Shown piece after piece: positions 40,725 through 51,356 of a stretch of 64,000 nt of DNA (position 1 is its first letter; every line of letters starts with the position of its first letter). Position numbers and translations under genes: made by a program. The notes beneath the pieces are model-generated. The model worked only from the letters and a program-made list of their open reading frames with translations, did not search any database and was not told the origin of the DNA. The stretch comes from Immersiella caudata (lineage: Eukaryota > Ascomycota > Sordariomycetes > Sordariales > Lasiosphaeriaceae): the NCBI GenBank assembly GCA_030512335.1, contig JAULSU010000002.1, positions 4,464,001 through 4,528,000 on the forward strand, given 5' to 3'.

Positions 40725-42491
40725 CTACAATTTCCAACTACAATTTCCAAATCCCGCAAAATAGCCTGTGACTGTTTTTTGTTTCGATCCGCCCCTTGAG
40801 CTCTCCTTTGTCTTCCCTTTCTTCACCATCTCCTTTTCCCTCTCAACCCTCCTTCTCTCCTTTGCCCTCTCTGACGTCAGTGAAGAAGACGACGATGAAC
40901 AGGGAACCGCATTCAGACCTCCTCCCCGAAGATCGAGCCGCTCCTGCACGATCAGAGGACCTACATTAGCCTCAATCCCTTTGGCCAGGCCCCGTAGACC
41001 GTGGGCTCTGGCGTAACGCTCTTTGAAGCTGTCGGTTGATGGGTATTGGGAGGTTAGAGGTTGCAGTGGAGGTGCAGGGGGAACGTGGAACTGGAAGGAT
41101 GTGGGGCCGGATGTGAGTTGGATCCCGGGATGGGAGGCGACGGGGGATTTGCTGGATCCGGGGTTGGGTCGGGGTGCTTTTGATGCTATCCCCGGAGGAG
41201 GGGGTCTGTTGGGTTGGCTTGATGATGGGTGGGCTTTGGGCTTGACGGTGAGGAGGAGGGTTTGAGACGCGGGGGCGTTGTGCCTATTGTTGGCTGGGTT
41301 TTGGGCAGAGATGGTGACTTCGAACTCGTGAGTTTCTTGGTGTATCTGTTGGCGGAAGGCTTCGAGACGGTGGAAGAAGTCGACAGAGGGAAGATGGAGT
41401 CGCCCAGACGTTGGAGGGTTGTCGCTGTTGTTGATGGGGGCGGCAGCACTCTGTCCTTTCTGCGGTATCGACGGGGTATTCCCGTTCGGGCCGCTTGTGC
41501 TGCTGGTGACGCCATCTTCTTCGACATGAGGTTGTCGCGGTTGAGGCTGCTGTTGATTGGCCTGGGAATACCCGTTGGTTAGGGGCGGAGGGTGAGGTGA
41601 AAGCCTTTGGTTGTTATAAACCTGAGGAGCCGGGATTTCGACCCCGTTGGCTTGCCGGTGTCCGGGAGTTTCAGGGTTCCGGCTTTCGGGGTTTGAAGCA
41701 GAGTTGGGCTTGCAGCCGAAGGAGATGGCCGAGAGGTCCACCTTGCCGTCTCCTTGCCGTGGTTGGCGGGCTGGCTGGGTCGATGTAGACGAAGATACTG
41801 CTTGATCCGGCCTACGACCGATGCCGTTGAATAAGGGAGCGGTAGGTGGTATAGGTAGGCCATGAGGATCAGGGTAGCCCTCCCCCTCATAAACGTTGCT
41901 TTCCGCGCTGAGACCTCGAAGCGGAGACGTACCAAGCACTGTTCTGAGAGAGCTACCGCTGGCTCCAGTGTGAAGATCCGGATCCGATCCCTTGGCCTCC
42001 TGCGTATACACAAATCCACTGACAACGTTCCTTGGGTCCCTAGGTGCTGGAAGAGGTGAGCCCCGACCCTCTCCAAGAGCTGACGTCAGGTGTGTTGTCG
42101 GTTTTCGCGATGTATTTCCATTAGTGGGACCAACCTTCCGTATCGGCTTTTGATAATTGCCTACATAAGAAGGGAGATCAACACACTGGGACACTGCTTC
42201 GACGCAGCTGCGAAGAGCGGGCCGCAGGACCTCTTCATCGACACCCTTCCAGGCATTTTGGAATCTCCTCAAAACAACATCTTCGATGCGGCATCTTGGG
42301 CAAGGTACGCGCCCATCACCGCGCTCATCGAGGAGCCGCTTGATGAATCCTTGAAGTTCTGCTGCTTCTTCGCGGGTGACGCCGAGCGTTCGAATATGTG
42401 TGACAATGCTTGGACGCCGCTCTTCGGGGTCATTGTTATCCTCGAAACCACCCGAACCAGACGGCCCTGTCGTGTTGCTGCCTTCAGCCAT
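40725..42491 (-). CDS. hypothetical, mostly disordered protein
   Basis: A 588-residue open frame with no recognised domain. The first 110 residues look folded: THIRTLGVTREEAAELQGFI, a CPRC pair, and VLRPALRSCVEAVSQCVDLP. The next 400 residues are rich in Pro, Ser, Asn, Gln and Gly with no hydrophobic core. Near residue 370 a short helix-prone block (LPSVDFFHRLEAFRQQIHQE) appears. The C-terminus returns to order with FKERYARAHGLRGLAKGIEA and a Lys/Arg/Glu-rich segment, ending TVTGYFAGFGNCSWKL. Conserved ends with a low-complexity middle suggest a real fungal protein of unknown role. It lies downstream of ESF2 on the same strand. Confidence 0.7.
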   Translation of the reverse strand: MAEGSNTTGPSGSGGFEDNNDPEERRPSIVTHIRTLGVTREEAAELQGFIKRLLDERGDGRVPCPRCRIEDVVLRRFQNAWKGVDEEVLRPALRSCVEAVSQCVDLPSYVGNYQKPIRKVGPTNGNTSRKPTTHLTSALGEGRGSPLPAPRDPRNVVSGFVYTQEAKGSDPDLHTGASGSSLRTVLGTSPLRGLSAESNVYEGEGYPDPHGLPIPPTAPLFNGIGRRPDQAVSSSTSTQPARQPRQGDGKVDLSAISFGCKPNSASNPESRNPETPGHRQANGVEIPAPQVYNNQRLSPHPPPLTNGYSQANQQQPQPRQPHVEEDGVTSSTSGPNGNTPSIPQKGQSAAAPINNSDNPPTSGRLHLPSVDFFHRLEAFRQQIHQETHEFEVTISAQNPANNRHNAPASQTLLLTVKPKAHPSSSQPNRPPPPGIASKAPRPNPGSSKSPVASHPGIQLTSGPTSFQFHVPPAPPLQPLTSQYPSTDSFKERYARAHGLRGLAKGIEANVGPLIVQERLDLRGGGLNAVPCSSSSSSLTSERAKERRRVEREKEMVKKGKTKESSRGGSKQKTVTGYFAGFGNCSWKL

Positions 42492-42785
42492 CCTTGGTAT
42501 TTTGGGCGGGTCGAATGATGTGGGTTATCGATGGGGGCGAACATCACGGAGAATCGAAGCTGGAGCATGAGAGTGGTTGATCATGGTATGTTTATCATTT
42601 CAGGGTATATGGGGACGATGGAGACGGCAGCGCTTGAATCAGTCCACCACTAAATCGGCGACTCCGACGGAATGCTGTTTCAAGGTTATACACATAAAAA
42701 GGGCGACATCGATGCGGTGAGACGGAAGTCGGTGTGGCTTTGTTTGCAAAGTAGTTTGCGATGCCGCCCCGCCAGCGGTCAGGGG

Positions 42786-43823
42786 TTACAAGATCTTGCT
42801 CAGTACCCTCTGCACGTCTTCTGGTTGTCCTTCATCAAACCTCCTTTTCTTTGCCAGGGGCACCTGCGCAAAGGTGCGCTTCCTCCCCTTTGTTGTTTCT
42901 TCTTGGCCGTCTGACGTTGGCTTCTCGCCGGCATCCTTCTCGTTTGAGACCTTCTGCTTCGCTGCAGCTTTCGATTGAATACCATCCAGCATTTTGCCCA
43001 TTTCCACGTTGCGCACAAATTCCTTGTTCTCTTTCATCGACTTGCTGATCTCAGCCCTCATCCTGCTCGCCCTCTCTGCATTCTCGGCTGAGATCTGCTC
43101 CGTCAAGTTGCGCCATTTGAAGCCGGACAAATATAGGAGGTTCCAGATGTCGTCTCGGTAGTACGTTCCCTTCTTGCCGCCAATCGTTTGAGCCTGCCCG
43201 AGTAGAACGTCAGCAAAATCCGCACGAGATGACTGTCTTTCCTCAAAACTCACATTCAAGAGTTCACACGCCTTCTTTGCATCCTTTTTCCGCACAAACT
43301 CCACCCATCCTTCGGTGAAATTCCGCTTCTTGTTGCCTCCGCTCTTGATACGCCGGGTGCGCGCTGCAGGGTCCTCTGGCGCAAGGAAAATGCGATTGAT
43401 TTTCCCATACGGCTCCAACAGAGACCGCAACTTCCCTGGGTTCATGTATGGCGGAATGCGTGAGATGTAGACAACACCAGACTTCTTAATGGCTGCTTCA
43501 CCTGCGACAAGGTTTTTCTTTGTCAGGGGTTTGGTAACGCCAGGCAGCTCGGCCTTGTTGTCCCCGCCCTTTTTCTTCTGCTTGATCTCTGCGCCTTCTC
43601 CTGCATCGCCAGCTTCGCCATCCTGGTGTGCGCCGCTCTCCTCGTCATTATCATCCTCACCGCTGCCGCTAAAGTCTTCTACGTCGCTCTCGTCGTCGTC
43701 TACCCTCCTCCGCTTTGCGCTGCGGCCACCCTTTCGCAAATCGTCTTCTGAATCGGAGGCGCGGCCGACGTTGTCGTCACTGTCGCCAGCGTCGAGGAAT
43801 TCGTTTCTCTTGTCGTCGGGCAT
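42786..43823 (-). CDS. ESF2: pre-rRNA processing RNA-binding protein Esf2 (ABT1 family)
   Basis: Exons 43254-43823 and 42786-43193 encode 325 residues. The intron 43194-43253 is 60 nt, has a GTGAGT donor, a GCTGAC branch site and a GGGCAG acceptor, and contains no in-frame stop. The unspliced frame therefore also reads through and would add 20 residues. Splicing restores the family text CELLNAQTIGGKKGTYYRDD. The N-terminal third is acidic. The RRM has GVVYISRIPPYMNPGKLRSL, YGKINRIFLAPED, KRNFTEGWVEFVRKKDAKKA and DDIWNLLYLSGFKWRNLTEQ, diagnostic of Esf2/ABT1. Esf2 works with Dbp8 in the SSU processome for 18S rRNA maturation. The start MPDDKRNEFLDAGD is preferred to an ATG eight codons upstream. 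Confidence 0.92.
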   Translation of the reverse strand: MPDDKRNEFLDAGDSDDNVGRASDSEDDLRKGGRSAKRRRVDDDESDVEDFSGSGEDDNDEESGAHQDGEAGDAGEGAEIKQKKKGGDNKAELPGVTKPLTKKNLVAGEAAIKKSGVVYISRIPPYMNPGKLRSLLEPYGKINRIFLAPEDPAARTRRIKSGGNKKRNFTEGWVEFVRKKDAKKACELLNVSFEERQSSRADFADVLLGQAQTIGGKKGTYYRDDIWNLLYLSGFKWRNLTEQISAENAERASRMRAEISKSMKENKEFVRNVEMGKMLDGIQSKAAAKQKVSNEKDAGEKPTSDGQEETTKGRKRTFAQVPLAKKRRFDEGQPEDVQRVLSKIL

Positions 43824-44537
43824 GATGGCAGATTCGCAGTTGTGCAACGTATCCGTGTCGAATCGGCGAGTGACTGCCAGGAGTTATCAATCCCAGATGT
43901 TTGCGATGCTCGAAAAATTAGGCGGTGAGAAGCTTTTCGCGCAAAGTGGGGCGGCAGAAACAGTTCAGCGTGGGTTAGGGTTGCAAGCATCCATCCAGCT
44001 CACCAGTTTCGAGAAAGCTTGGAAGGAGAGGGTCCTTATTCCTTGTAATACCTAGTTCCGTAAGCTTAACTCAACTAAAAACACGGTAAACCGTGAATGC
44101 ACTTTCTTGCGCATTGGGGATCTGACAGTCCGGCCTCCATCCAAGCTGGCCTACAGCAGGCGGGCATAGGAGTCTGGGACAGGCCACAGCAGGTACGAGC
44201 CGCTCCTTTTATTTATCAAACTGCTACGTGACTAGATACTTGGGAGTCGTGTAATTGGATCTCCAGGCTATTTTCGCTTGTTTTCATCCACGATTTGTAG
44301 AGCTCGTAGGTTGCGAAGATCTCTCTGTAAAACATCGATGATGTAATGTCACCGCCTCTAACCGCTTATCTTATCGCTCTCTCGGGAGCCGAGGGCGGAG
44401 CATGGAGGGGCAATGAGCCGAACGAGGGGCAACTTACACGCGGAGAGCACGGCTTATCATGACCCTCTTTGTTTCTTGAACACATCGCAGCAGCATTTCT
44501 CTTATCCACCAGACACTTGCCTTTCCAGTGAGCCATC
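43824..44537. promoter_or_regulatory. divergent intergenic region, Esf2 / aldehyde dehydrogenase
   Basis: 714 bp between divergent starts. It includes the telobox at 43972-43982 on the ESF2 side. No other element is certain. Confidence 0.5.
43972..43982 (-). promoter_or_regulatory. telobox (AACCCTAACCC) upstream of ESF2
   Basis: The plus strand reads GGGTTAGGGTT; on the ESF2 strand this is AACCCTAACCC, about 150 bp before the start codon. Telobox motifs occur in promoters of ribosome-related genes in filamentous fungi and plants, so its place before a ribosome-biogenesis gene makes sense. Confidence 0.6.
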
Positions 44538-46068
44538 ATGTCCGCTGAAGTGATAACAACCATCTCACCCACTACAAACGAGCCTATCCTCACAAGGAAC
44601 GGCATCTCAGCCCAGGAGCTTGAGCAGGTCCCAGATGTCGCTACCAGTGCTTTCCACGCATGGCGCAGCACCGCGCTCCCAGACCGCCAGATAATCATCA
44701 AAAAAGCATTGAAGATTCTTGCCGACAAGCAGGATGACCTGGCGCTGGAGCTCACAGTGCAGATGGGCCGCCCCATCGCCTACACCGCCAAGGAAATCGC
44801 CACAGCTGTCAAGAGAGCCGAATATCTTCTAAAAATCAGCGACGATGTGCTCAAGGACACCGACGGCGAGCCTGAGAAGGGCTTCAAGCGCTTCATCCGC
44901 AAGGTTCCTGTTGGCCCGGTGCTCATCATCTTCGCCTGGAATGTGAGTGGGACGGACACTGGAGCCGGCCACGGGACGCGCCGTTCTGACTGCATCCAGT
45001 ACCCCTACCTGATCCTCGTCAACAGTTTGATACCCGCCCTGTTGGCAGGCAACACGGTCATTCTGAAGCCATCGCCACAGACACCCACCATTGTTGAGCA
45101 GGTAGCCCATGCGTTTACCGAAGCGGGCCTTCCCAACGGTGTCATTCAGTACTTCCATTCGGGTTCCCCGACCATAATCGAGTCCATTGTGCGCAATCCC
45201 AAGATCGCATTGGTTTGCTTCACCGGCTCAGCGGCTGGTGGACTGGCCGTCCAGAGAGCCGCGTCTGATCGCATTATCAACGTTGGCCTCGAGCTTGGAG
45301 GCAAGGACCCAGCCTACATCCGAGACGACGTCGACATTGCGTGGGCTGCCGAGGAAATTGTCGACGGTGCCGTCTTCAACTCGGGCCAAAGCTGCTGCTC
45401 GATCGAACGCGTGTACGTGGCAGAAGGAATCCACGATGAGTTCGTTGCCGCAATCCAGAACGTTCTCAAGGGTTACCGCATTGGCGATCCCCATGACAAG
45501 GAAACCCACCTCGGACCCGTCATCTCGAAGAAATCCAAGGAAACCATCGAAGCGCACATTCAAGACGCCCTCGACAAGGGTGCGGTAAATGCCACGCCAG
45601 ACAACGCTACATTCGCCAGCCTTCCTGCGAAGGGAAATTTTGTCGTGCCAGCACTCCTTACTAATGTCAATCACAACATGACAGTCATGAAGGATGAGAC
45701 CTTCGGACCAGTGATCCCCGTCATGAAGGTCAAGAACGATGAGGAGGCCGTCAAACTCATGAACGACAGCGAGTTCGGGCTTACCGCAAGCGTCTGGACA
45801 AAAGATACGGAGAAGGGATACGCCTTGTGCGAGCAGATTGAGGCTGGCACAGTATTCGTGAACCGCTGCGATTTCCCCAGTCCGGTATGCCACACACGAG
45901 GATGCAATCCCCGGGAATTCCAGATCCTCGGGCTTAGCTAACATTTGCCAATAGGACCTTGCATGGACGGGATGGAAAACATCAGGAAAGGGCGCTACCC
46001 TGAGCAGATTTGGCTTTGACCAATTCGTCAAGCTGAAGAGCTACCACTTGAAGGATTATCCCAAGTAA
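44538..46068 (+). CDS. NAD(P)-dependent aldehyde dehydrogenase
   Basis: Exons 44538-44942, 45000-45884 and 45955-46068 encode 467 residues. Intron 1 (57 nt, GTGAGT...TCCAG) has no in-frame stop; removing it restores FAWNYPYLILVNSLIPALLA. Intron 2 (GTATGC...ATAG) joins DFPSPDLAWTGWKTSGKG. ALDH landmarks are FAWN with the catalytic Asn, the cofactor motif FTGSAAGG, LELGGKDPAYI with the general-base Glu, and FNSGQSCCSIERVYV with the nucleophilic Cys. MKDETFGPVIPVMKV follows near the end. The N-terminal half (ILADKQDDLALELTVQMGRP) also fits. No signal or presequence is seen, so it is probably cytosolic. The substrate is not predictable; resemblance is greatest to generic fungal aldehyde/succinate-semialdehyde-type enzymes. 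Confidence 0.9.
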
Positions 46069-46700
46069 GCTAGTTTCAAGGCTGTGGGGAATCCCTTTGG
46101 GGGCCTCTGTGAGGGATCACTTCGAACGCGAGCGCGACTGCAACAACTTCAAGATGGAACACTCGAATTGAAAGGGCTGCTACAATGTCTCAGAAGGAAA
46201 TCTCCAAGTTATTTGGTGGCATTCCAGATCCAATTGCACGGGAGCGGCACCGGTATTTGATACCCCAGAATGCCCTCAACATTCCTCGGGGTTTCGCCCG
46301 AGGCTCCTGTCCAGTCAGAGTAAAGTTCCAGTCGGAAGGGCCCAACTCCGATACCAGTCTGTGTCTTCTTTGTGCCTCCCCTCTGTGCTACCCTATGTTT
46401 GCGCTTCTGTCTTTGTGTCGCATCCGTCATTGGAGGGGTGACCACGCTGAACTTGTATCTAAAATAGGGGCTGTACTCGACCAAAGCCGCGATCTTTGAT
46501 CCATGGACTGCTCGATCCCCCTTGTCACTCGTTAAATGTTCTCTGAGGAGTCTCTAGTTGTCTGTTACTAGACTCGCTTCGCGAACCTGTCTTTTGTTTT
46601 AAACGCACTGCATCATCGCCATTGTTTTTTTTCCCTTTCTCGGAGCGTTTCACACGGCCTCATCTTTCGTTACCAACAGCATCGTCCGGGTCCACTCGCC
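46069..46700. other. intergenic
   Basis: 630 bp between two plus-strand genes. T-rich near 46626-46640. Presumed promoter and long 5' leader of the next gene; nothing specific seen. Confidence 0.5.
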
Positions 46701-47340
46701 ATGACCTTTAATAATGCGACAACCGATCATCGACGCGCCGCGAGATCTCCCGTCATGTCTGTTTGCATGAACGTCAAAATGCTGTGCTCCTCGCTGCAGG
46801 ATATGGTTGGCCTCCGGCGAAGGAAGGATGTGAAGGGACAGCTGCAAATTGTGAGTTGCACAGGCACTTCGGAGCCAAGGGGTTTACTGACGTGCATCTC
46901 TCCAGTCCCAGCCATTTAATTTCAAGAAGGAGACGGCCATCTTGCCAGGCTTAACAGAAGACGAGTACGAGGAGGACACCCCCCTATCCCCTGACCATCT
47001 GCTTACACCCCACAGAATCACCGTCCTCCGCGAGAAGGCTGCCGCATCCTGCCTTGGTGTCGCCGACGAGCTGCACTCTCGTTCCCCGTCCCCCGATTAT
47101 GCCCACCCCCGACAGCCTCCGCCGATCCCCACACGACACTCCTCGAGGAACTCGGCCGCCGCTCTTCTCTCCGCAGCCACTGAGGACACGCTCTTCCTCG
47201 GATCATCATCGCAGCCTGTGTCGCCCAGCTCCTCGAAGAGATCCGGTACTCCGATGGATCTTGACCTCGGAACCCCCAGCAGCCCGTTGACACCTCGGGG
47301 CAGTCCTAAATCGACGAGGTCGACTCGGTTGCTGGCTTAG
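46701..47340 (+). CDS. small conserved fungal protein of unknown function
   Basis: Exon 1 is 46701-46850 and exon 2 is 46906-47340. The intron has a GTGAGT donor, a CTGAC branch site and a CTCCAG acceptor and joins in phase 0 as KGQLQISQPFNFKKETAILP. The product is 194 residues. The text MNVKMLCSSLQDMVGLRRRK, SQPFNFKKE and LREKAAASCLGVADELH looks conserved. The second half is Ser/Pro-rich and disordered, with many SP and TP sites that could be phosphorylated. An in-frame ATG at 46755 (MSVCMNVKM) is an equally good start. No domain is recognised and no function is proposed. Confidence 0.65.
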
Positions 47341-47878
47341 TCTCTCACCCATGGACATTTCGCTGTTTCCACGAACAAGAGTCTTGTAATATCACCAATT
47401 ATTTGCTTCTTCTTCTCCATGACGACCTGCATTACATCGAAAAACTAGATTCTACGATGATGTCTCCAATAATGATCATCGTGTTGTGTACGAGGTGGAG
47501 CGGGAGGCTTGGTGGGATGGGACCGACTGGGAGACTCAAGGGGCGTTGGGGGACGGATAGTGGTTGTCAATGGAGTTGAGGCCATGTTGTTATCAACGGA
47601 GGTTGCGGTTGCATCTTGCGTTGTAGCTTCTGGTCAGGGGCGAACGCGAACAAAAAGAATGGTTAGGCTGTTCGATGGTATCTTCAGATAAACCCAAAAA
47701 GTTCATACAATAGTATTATCACATCATGGACAGAAGCCAGCCATTTCCTCACTTAGGTGTGTTCATGTTGAGTACAACATCATCATGTTCACACACATCT
47801 GTGTGTACGGTTTTCCATGGTATCTAGCGCCAGCTATATGCCTCTTTTCCGTGTCCTTTTTTGTCTCCCATCCTCAAC
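47341..47878. other. intergenic, convergent 3' ends
   Basis: 540 bp between convergent genes. Nothing specific can be supported. Confidence 0.5.
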
Positions 47879-49338
47879 CTACCGAATCCACCCCTCATAA
47901 ACCCCCAACTCTTCCTTCCTCGCACCCTCCATCTCTCCCCTCACAGGCAACAGCCTCACCCTGCTCCCCTTTTCCCTACTCCACCCCTTCACAAACTCTT
48001 CCACCCTCGCCTCCGTCTCCTTATCATCCCTCACCAACAACGCCAGCGCATCAAACCCTCCAGCCCCCGGCACAACCCCCCCATAAACCCCCTCCACCCC
48101 CTCCAACGCATCCAACAACTCCGTCTGACTCTCCGGCTCAATCGGCACCCCGCTCTCCACCCCCATCTTCCTAACCAACTCCCTCACCCCTCTCACCGCC
48201 TCTCTCACCTCCCCCGTCCTACCCCCCCTCAACGCCCCCGCTAAATGCTCATTCCTCCTCTGCAACTCCCCCCACAACTCCCCCGCAGCCTCCCCCTCCC
48301 TCGCCCGCCACGCCAACACCGACTTCACCATCCCCACCGTCTGACTCCCGCAATCAACATCACACATCCTCACCGCCATCCCCTCCGGGAGCGAAATCTT
48401 ATCCTTTAAAATCTCCGCATCCCATATCTTCCCCTCCTCATCCTTCACCACCTTCTCCAGCGCCGGCGCAAATCCCGGCGTGCCTGCCTCCGGCAGCGCG
48501 GAGAGTACAGAGGGGGAAAACCGTCGGTAGAGGGAAGATCCGTATACCGCCGCGGCGACGTCGAAGCCGGAGCCGACTTTCCCCTGTGCGGCGCAGTGTG
48601 CGGCTTGCGCGAGGTTGTGTAGGATTTTCTTGCCCTCGGCGGAGGTGATGTCGAAGAGGGAGGTGGGGAGGTAGTGGGACAGGAGAGCGGCGGTTAGGGA
48701 GGTGACGAGGGCGGCAGAGGAGCCGAGGCCAGTTTTGTGGGCGCCGGAGAGGGGGACGGGGAAGCGTGCGAAGCGGGAGGTGGTGAGGGCGTTGAGGGTG
48801 GAGGCGGGAGGGGTGGTGGTTGAGGAGGAGTTGGAGGAGTTGGAGGTGGGCGCGGAGGGGGAGGCGGGCTGGGAGTAGTAGTCGTTGTCGGCGAGGATGG
48901 TGAGGCGGGCGGATTTGACGGCGTGGGTGGGGCGGTGTTTGGAGGTGCGGGCGATGTAGGTGAGGGCGAAGTTGAGGGTGGTTTCGACAAAGGGGTTGGC
49001 GGTTAGGTGGGAGCCGCTGGGGTGAGTGTTAGTAAAGGGGGGTGTTTACTTGGAAAAGGGGCGACGTACACCTGCAGCTGGGTGACCTTGATGCCGCCGT
49101 CGGCTTCGGCGAGGTGGTAGCCGTAGCGCCACTGGGCTTCGAGGAATTGAGGGCTCTCGACTACGATTTCGGTGAGGTGCACGCCCTTGCTGGTGTGGAT
49201 CTCTTGGGCAATGACGTTGATGCGGGCGCTGAGTCCGAAGACGAGTCCTGTGTAGGCCCGGTCGAGAACGAGGTACCCCCCGGCCAGCATCACCTTGCCG
49301 GGCGCGGAGACCGCAGTCCCATGTTCTGGCAGGCCCAT
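47879..49338 (-). CDS. ERG8: phosphomevalonate kinase
   Basis: Exon 1 is 49070-49338 and exon 2 is 47879-49016, giving 468 residues. The 53-nt intron has a GTACGT donor and a CCCAG acceptor and joins TQLQVGSHLTANPFVETTLN. GHMP-kinase motifs are present: VSAPGKVMLAGGYLVLD at the N-terminus, the ATP loop KTGLGSSAALVTSLTAALLS, GSGFDVAAAVYGSSLYRRFS, and the C-terminal GVVPGAGGFDALALLV. The enzyme phosphorylates phosphomevalonate to diphosphomevalonate in the cytosolic mevalonate pathway, feeding sterols and isoprenoids. Third-position G/C is very high in the second half, giving long false frames on the opposite strand. Confidence 0.93.
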
Positions 49339-51356
49339 TTTTTCAGCGTACAGTGTGGGTTTGACAACGCGCTGTTGAGAAATGAATTGACTGAGGGGGC
49401 GAGCTTGAGAGACTCTAGCGTAGAGAATGTCGAGATAGCTTCAATGACGTCCACGATTGGTTGTCGTGCAGCAAGATCACCAGGAACAAAGAGGGGATTG
49501 GGATGGAGCGGGGTCAACTTGGAGGGGCGATGCGGGGTTAGCGATGGTCAATTTCGTGACGGAGCACTACCATCATGATGTTCGCATTTCCTCCGCTGCG
49601 ATGCGAACATCGGCAGAAGGGAGCTGATCTCCTCTTTGACGCTATTATGAACAATTACTTGCTTTTTCGGCACTCGTCCTCCCACTGCTGCTGGCGATGC
49701 GGGATCAAGGCACCCCGCTGCTCATGAGCCATTTCGAGACCCGAGGTAGGTGAGATTCGATCTCATCTCTGTTGGAGAAATGCTGCCTGAGGCCGCCATA
49801 AGACGGGGCTTTGGGTCACCCCGAGACGCAGCGGCCAATTTTCGTGCTTCCATGCACCATGCACGTGTGACTCTTCTTCCCAGCGGCGATCCAACCGCTT
49901 TTCTAGTTTGCTGAAGCCAGTCGATCTGATAACCGGGAAGGGTGGTGCGGGATTCTTGAGGCTAGACACCCGTGCAACGCGAGCCGAACGGATCTTCTTC
50001 GTCGCCTTGACTGCAAACGAGCCACACCAGTCTGTGTATTTTTATCTTGCATTTTAGGGCAAGCTCGAAGCCAGAGAAATTATTCGCTTCGACGCCTTTC
50101 TTCTTGCGACGCATGACAACCAAACCTCCACTTTGCCGGCACTAGAATGGTTCTGGAAATGAGAAACTTCCTAGCCGAGGATAGTGCGGTGCGGTTACGC
50201 CGAGCAGCGAGCCGGATTCCGCCCCGTTGGTCACGGTTGGCTCGAGCGTCCGACCCCTGACATCTGGAGCCGAACCTGGAGAATCGCGATGGTGACGGCA
50301 TCATGGCGCGGAGAAGGGAAAAGCTTCAAGAATGCACTCAAGTCGTAACTCCGAGTGGGAGGAACGAGACGGAGGGTGATGGCATCGCCTCGGTATTGGC
50401 CAATTGACTCCCGCAATGCCCCAACCCCACGGCATCCTGCCGGTGCGATGAGTCCGGTTTGTCTTCGTTTCCATGTTTCGCGGAACGACCCCGCCAGGCC
50501 GCTGCCCGAGCCTTCCGCGGAGCTAGCCCCCCATTCGTCACCTCTCGCCCAGCTTGGGAGCCTGGCGGCCTCGGGTGTCCACTGAGGCGTCGAGGGCTGC
50601 GCGTCGCAGACGGCAGTGGAATCTCGAAGTAGAAATAGAGTGGGGGGCCTGGAAAAGGAGCGTGCAAGGTGAATCGCCAGTGGTGGCCTCCAGCTTGTGA
50701 ATGACACAGCTGAAGTTTGCTTTTGCTGACGAATTCTTCACGACGCCATCCACTTGATATCTGTTCTTTTGCCATTCGAGCACACACGAAAATCTTGGCT
50801 CCTCCTAGGACACATCGCTCGTTCAACTCGTCGCGATATTTTTCTGACCCGACAGAAAAATAGAATAAACGAAGCGTAATTGATTGTGCGTTATTAGCCT
50901 TGAAACCTAGGCGTTTGGATGGAGGCAGCAGCTGACTGGCGTCGACGGTACAGTTCCGAGTCCACCCGTATCAACGGTACCGGGGTTGTCACACACACCC
51001 TTGCATAGCCCGCAGTACCAGAAAAATTCGCAAGCAAGCACTTTCTCGGCCGACGACACATAATACAACGCCAACCTCACCCGCGTCGCTCTCTTCGCTC
51101 CTCCCTCCTGATCCAACCACTAATCCCAAAGTACACCAAATAATCCACGACGCGCGTTTGTTTGACGGCTTCACTGTCGTCAAATGAACCTGCAATTGCG
51201 CCTCACTCTTTTTTCCCCCGTAAGTTGCCAGTCCTCAATTGCCGCTTCGTCGCGGGTGCCGTATCGAAGAGTCACAGCACGATGCACGCGCGCAAGGAGC
51301 TTTGCTAACTCGCGTGCCATCACCTACAGACCTCCCCCACGTCTGGATCCTCCTAA
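49339..51356. promoter_or_regulatory. 2-kb divergent intergenic region, ERG8 / PPR genes
   Basis: No gene is convincing in this 2-kb gap. Minus-strand frames at 50231-50826 are short and uncharacteristic. The T-arm-like hairpin near 49752-49769 lacks the rest of a tRNA. The last 150 bases are pyrimidine-rich, as before many fungal start codons. Confidence 0.5.

Noticed and set aside
49752..49769. tRNA-like T arm (GTGAG-ATTCGAT-CTCAT)
   Set aside because: The hairpin pairs, but there is no matching acceptor stem, D arm or anticodon arm at the right distance.
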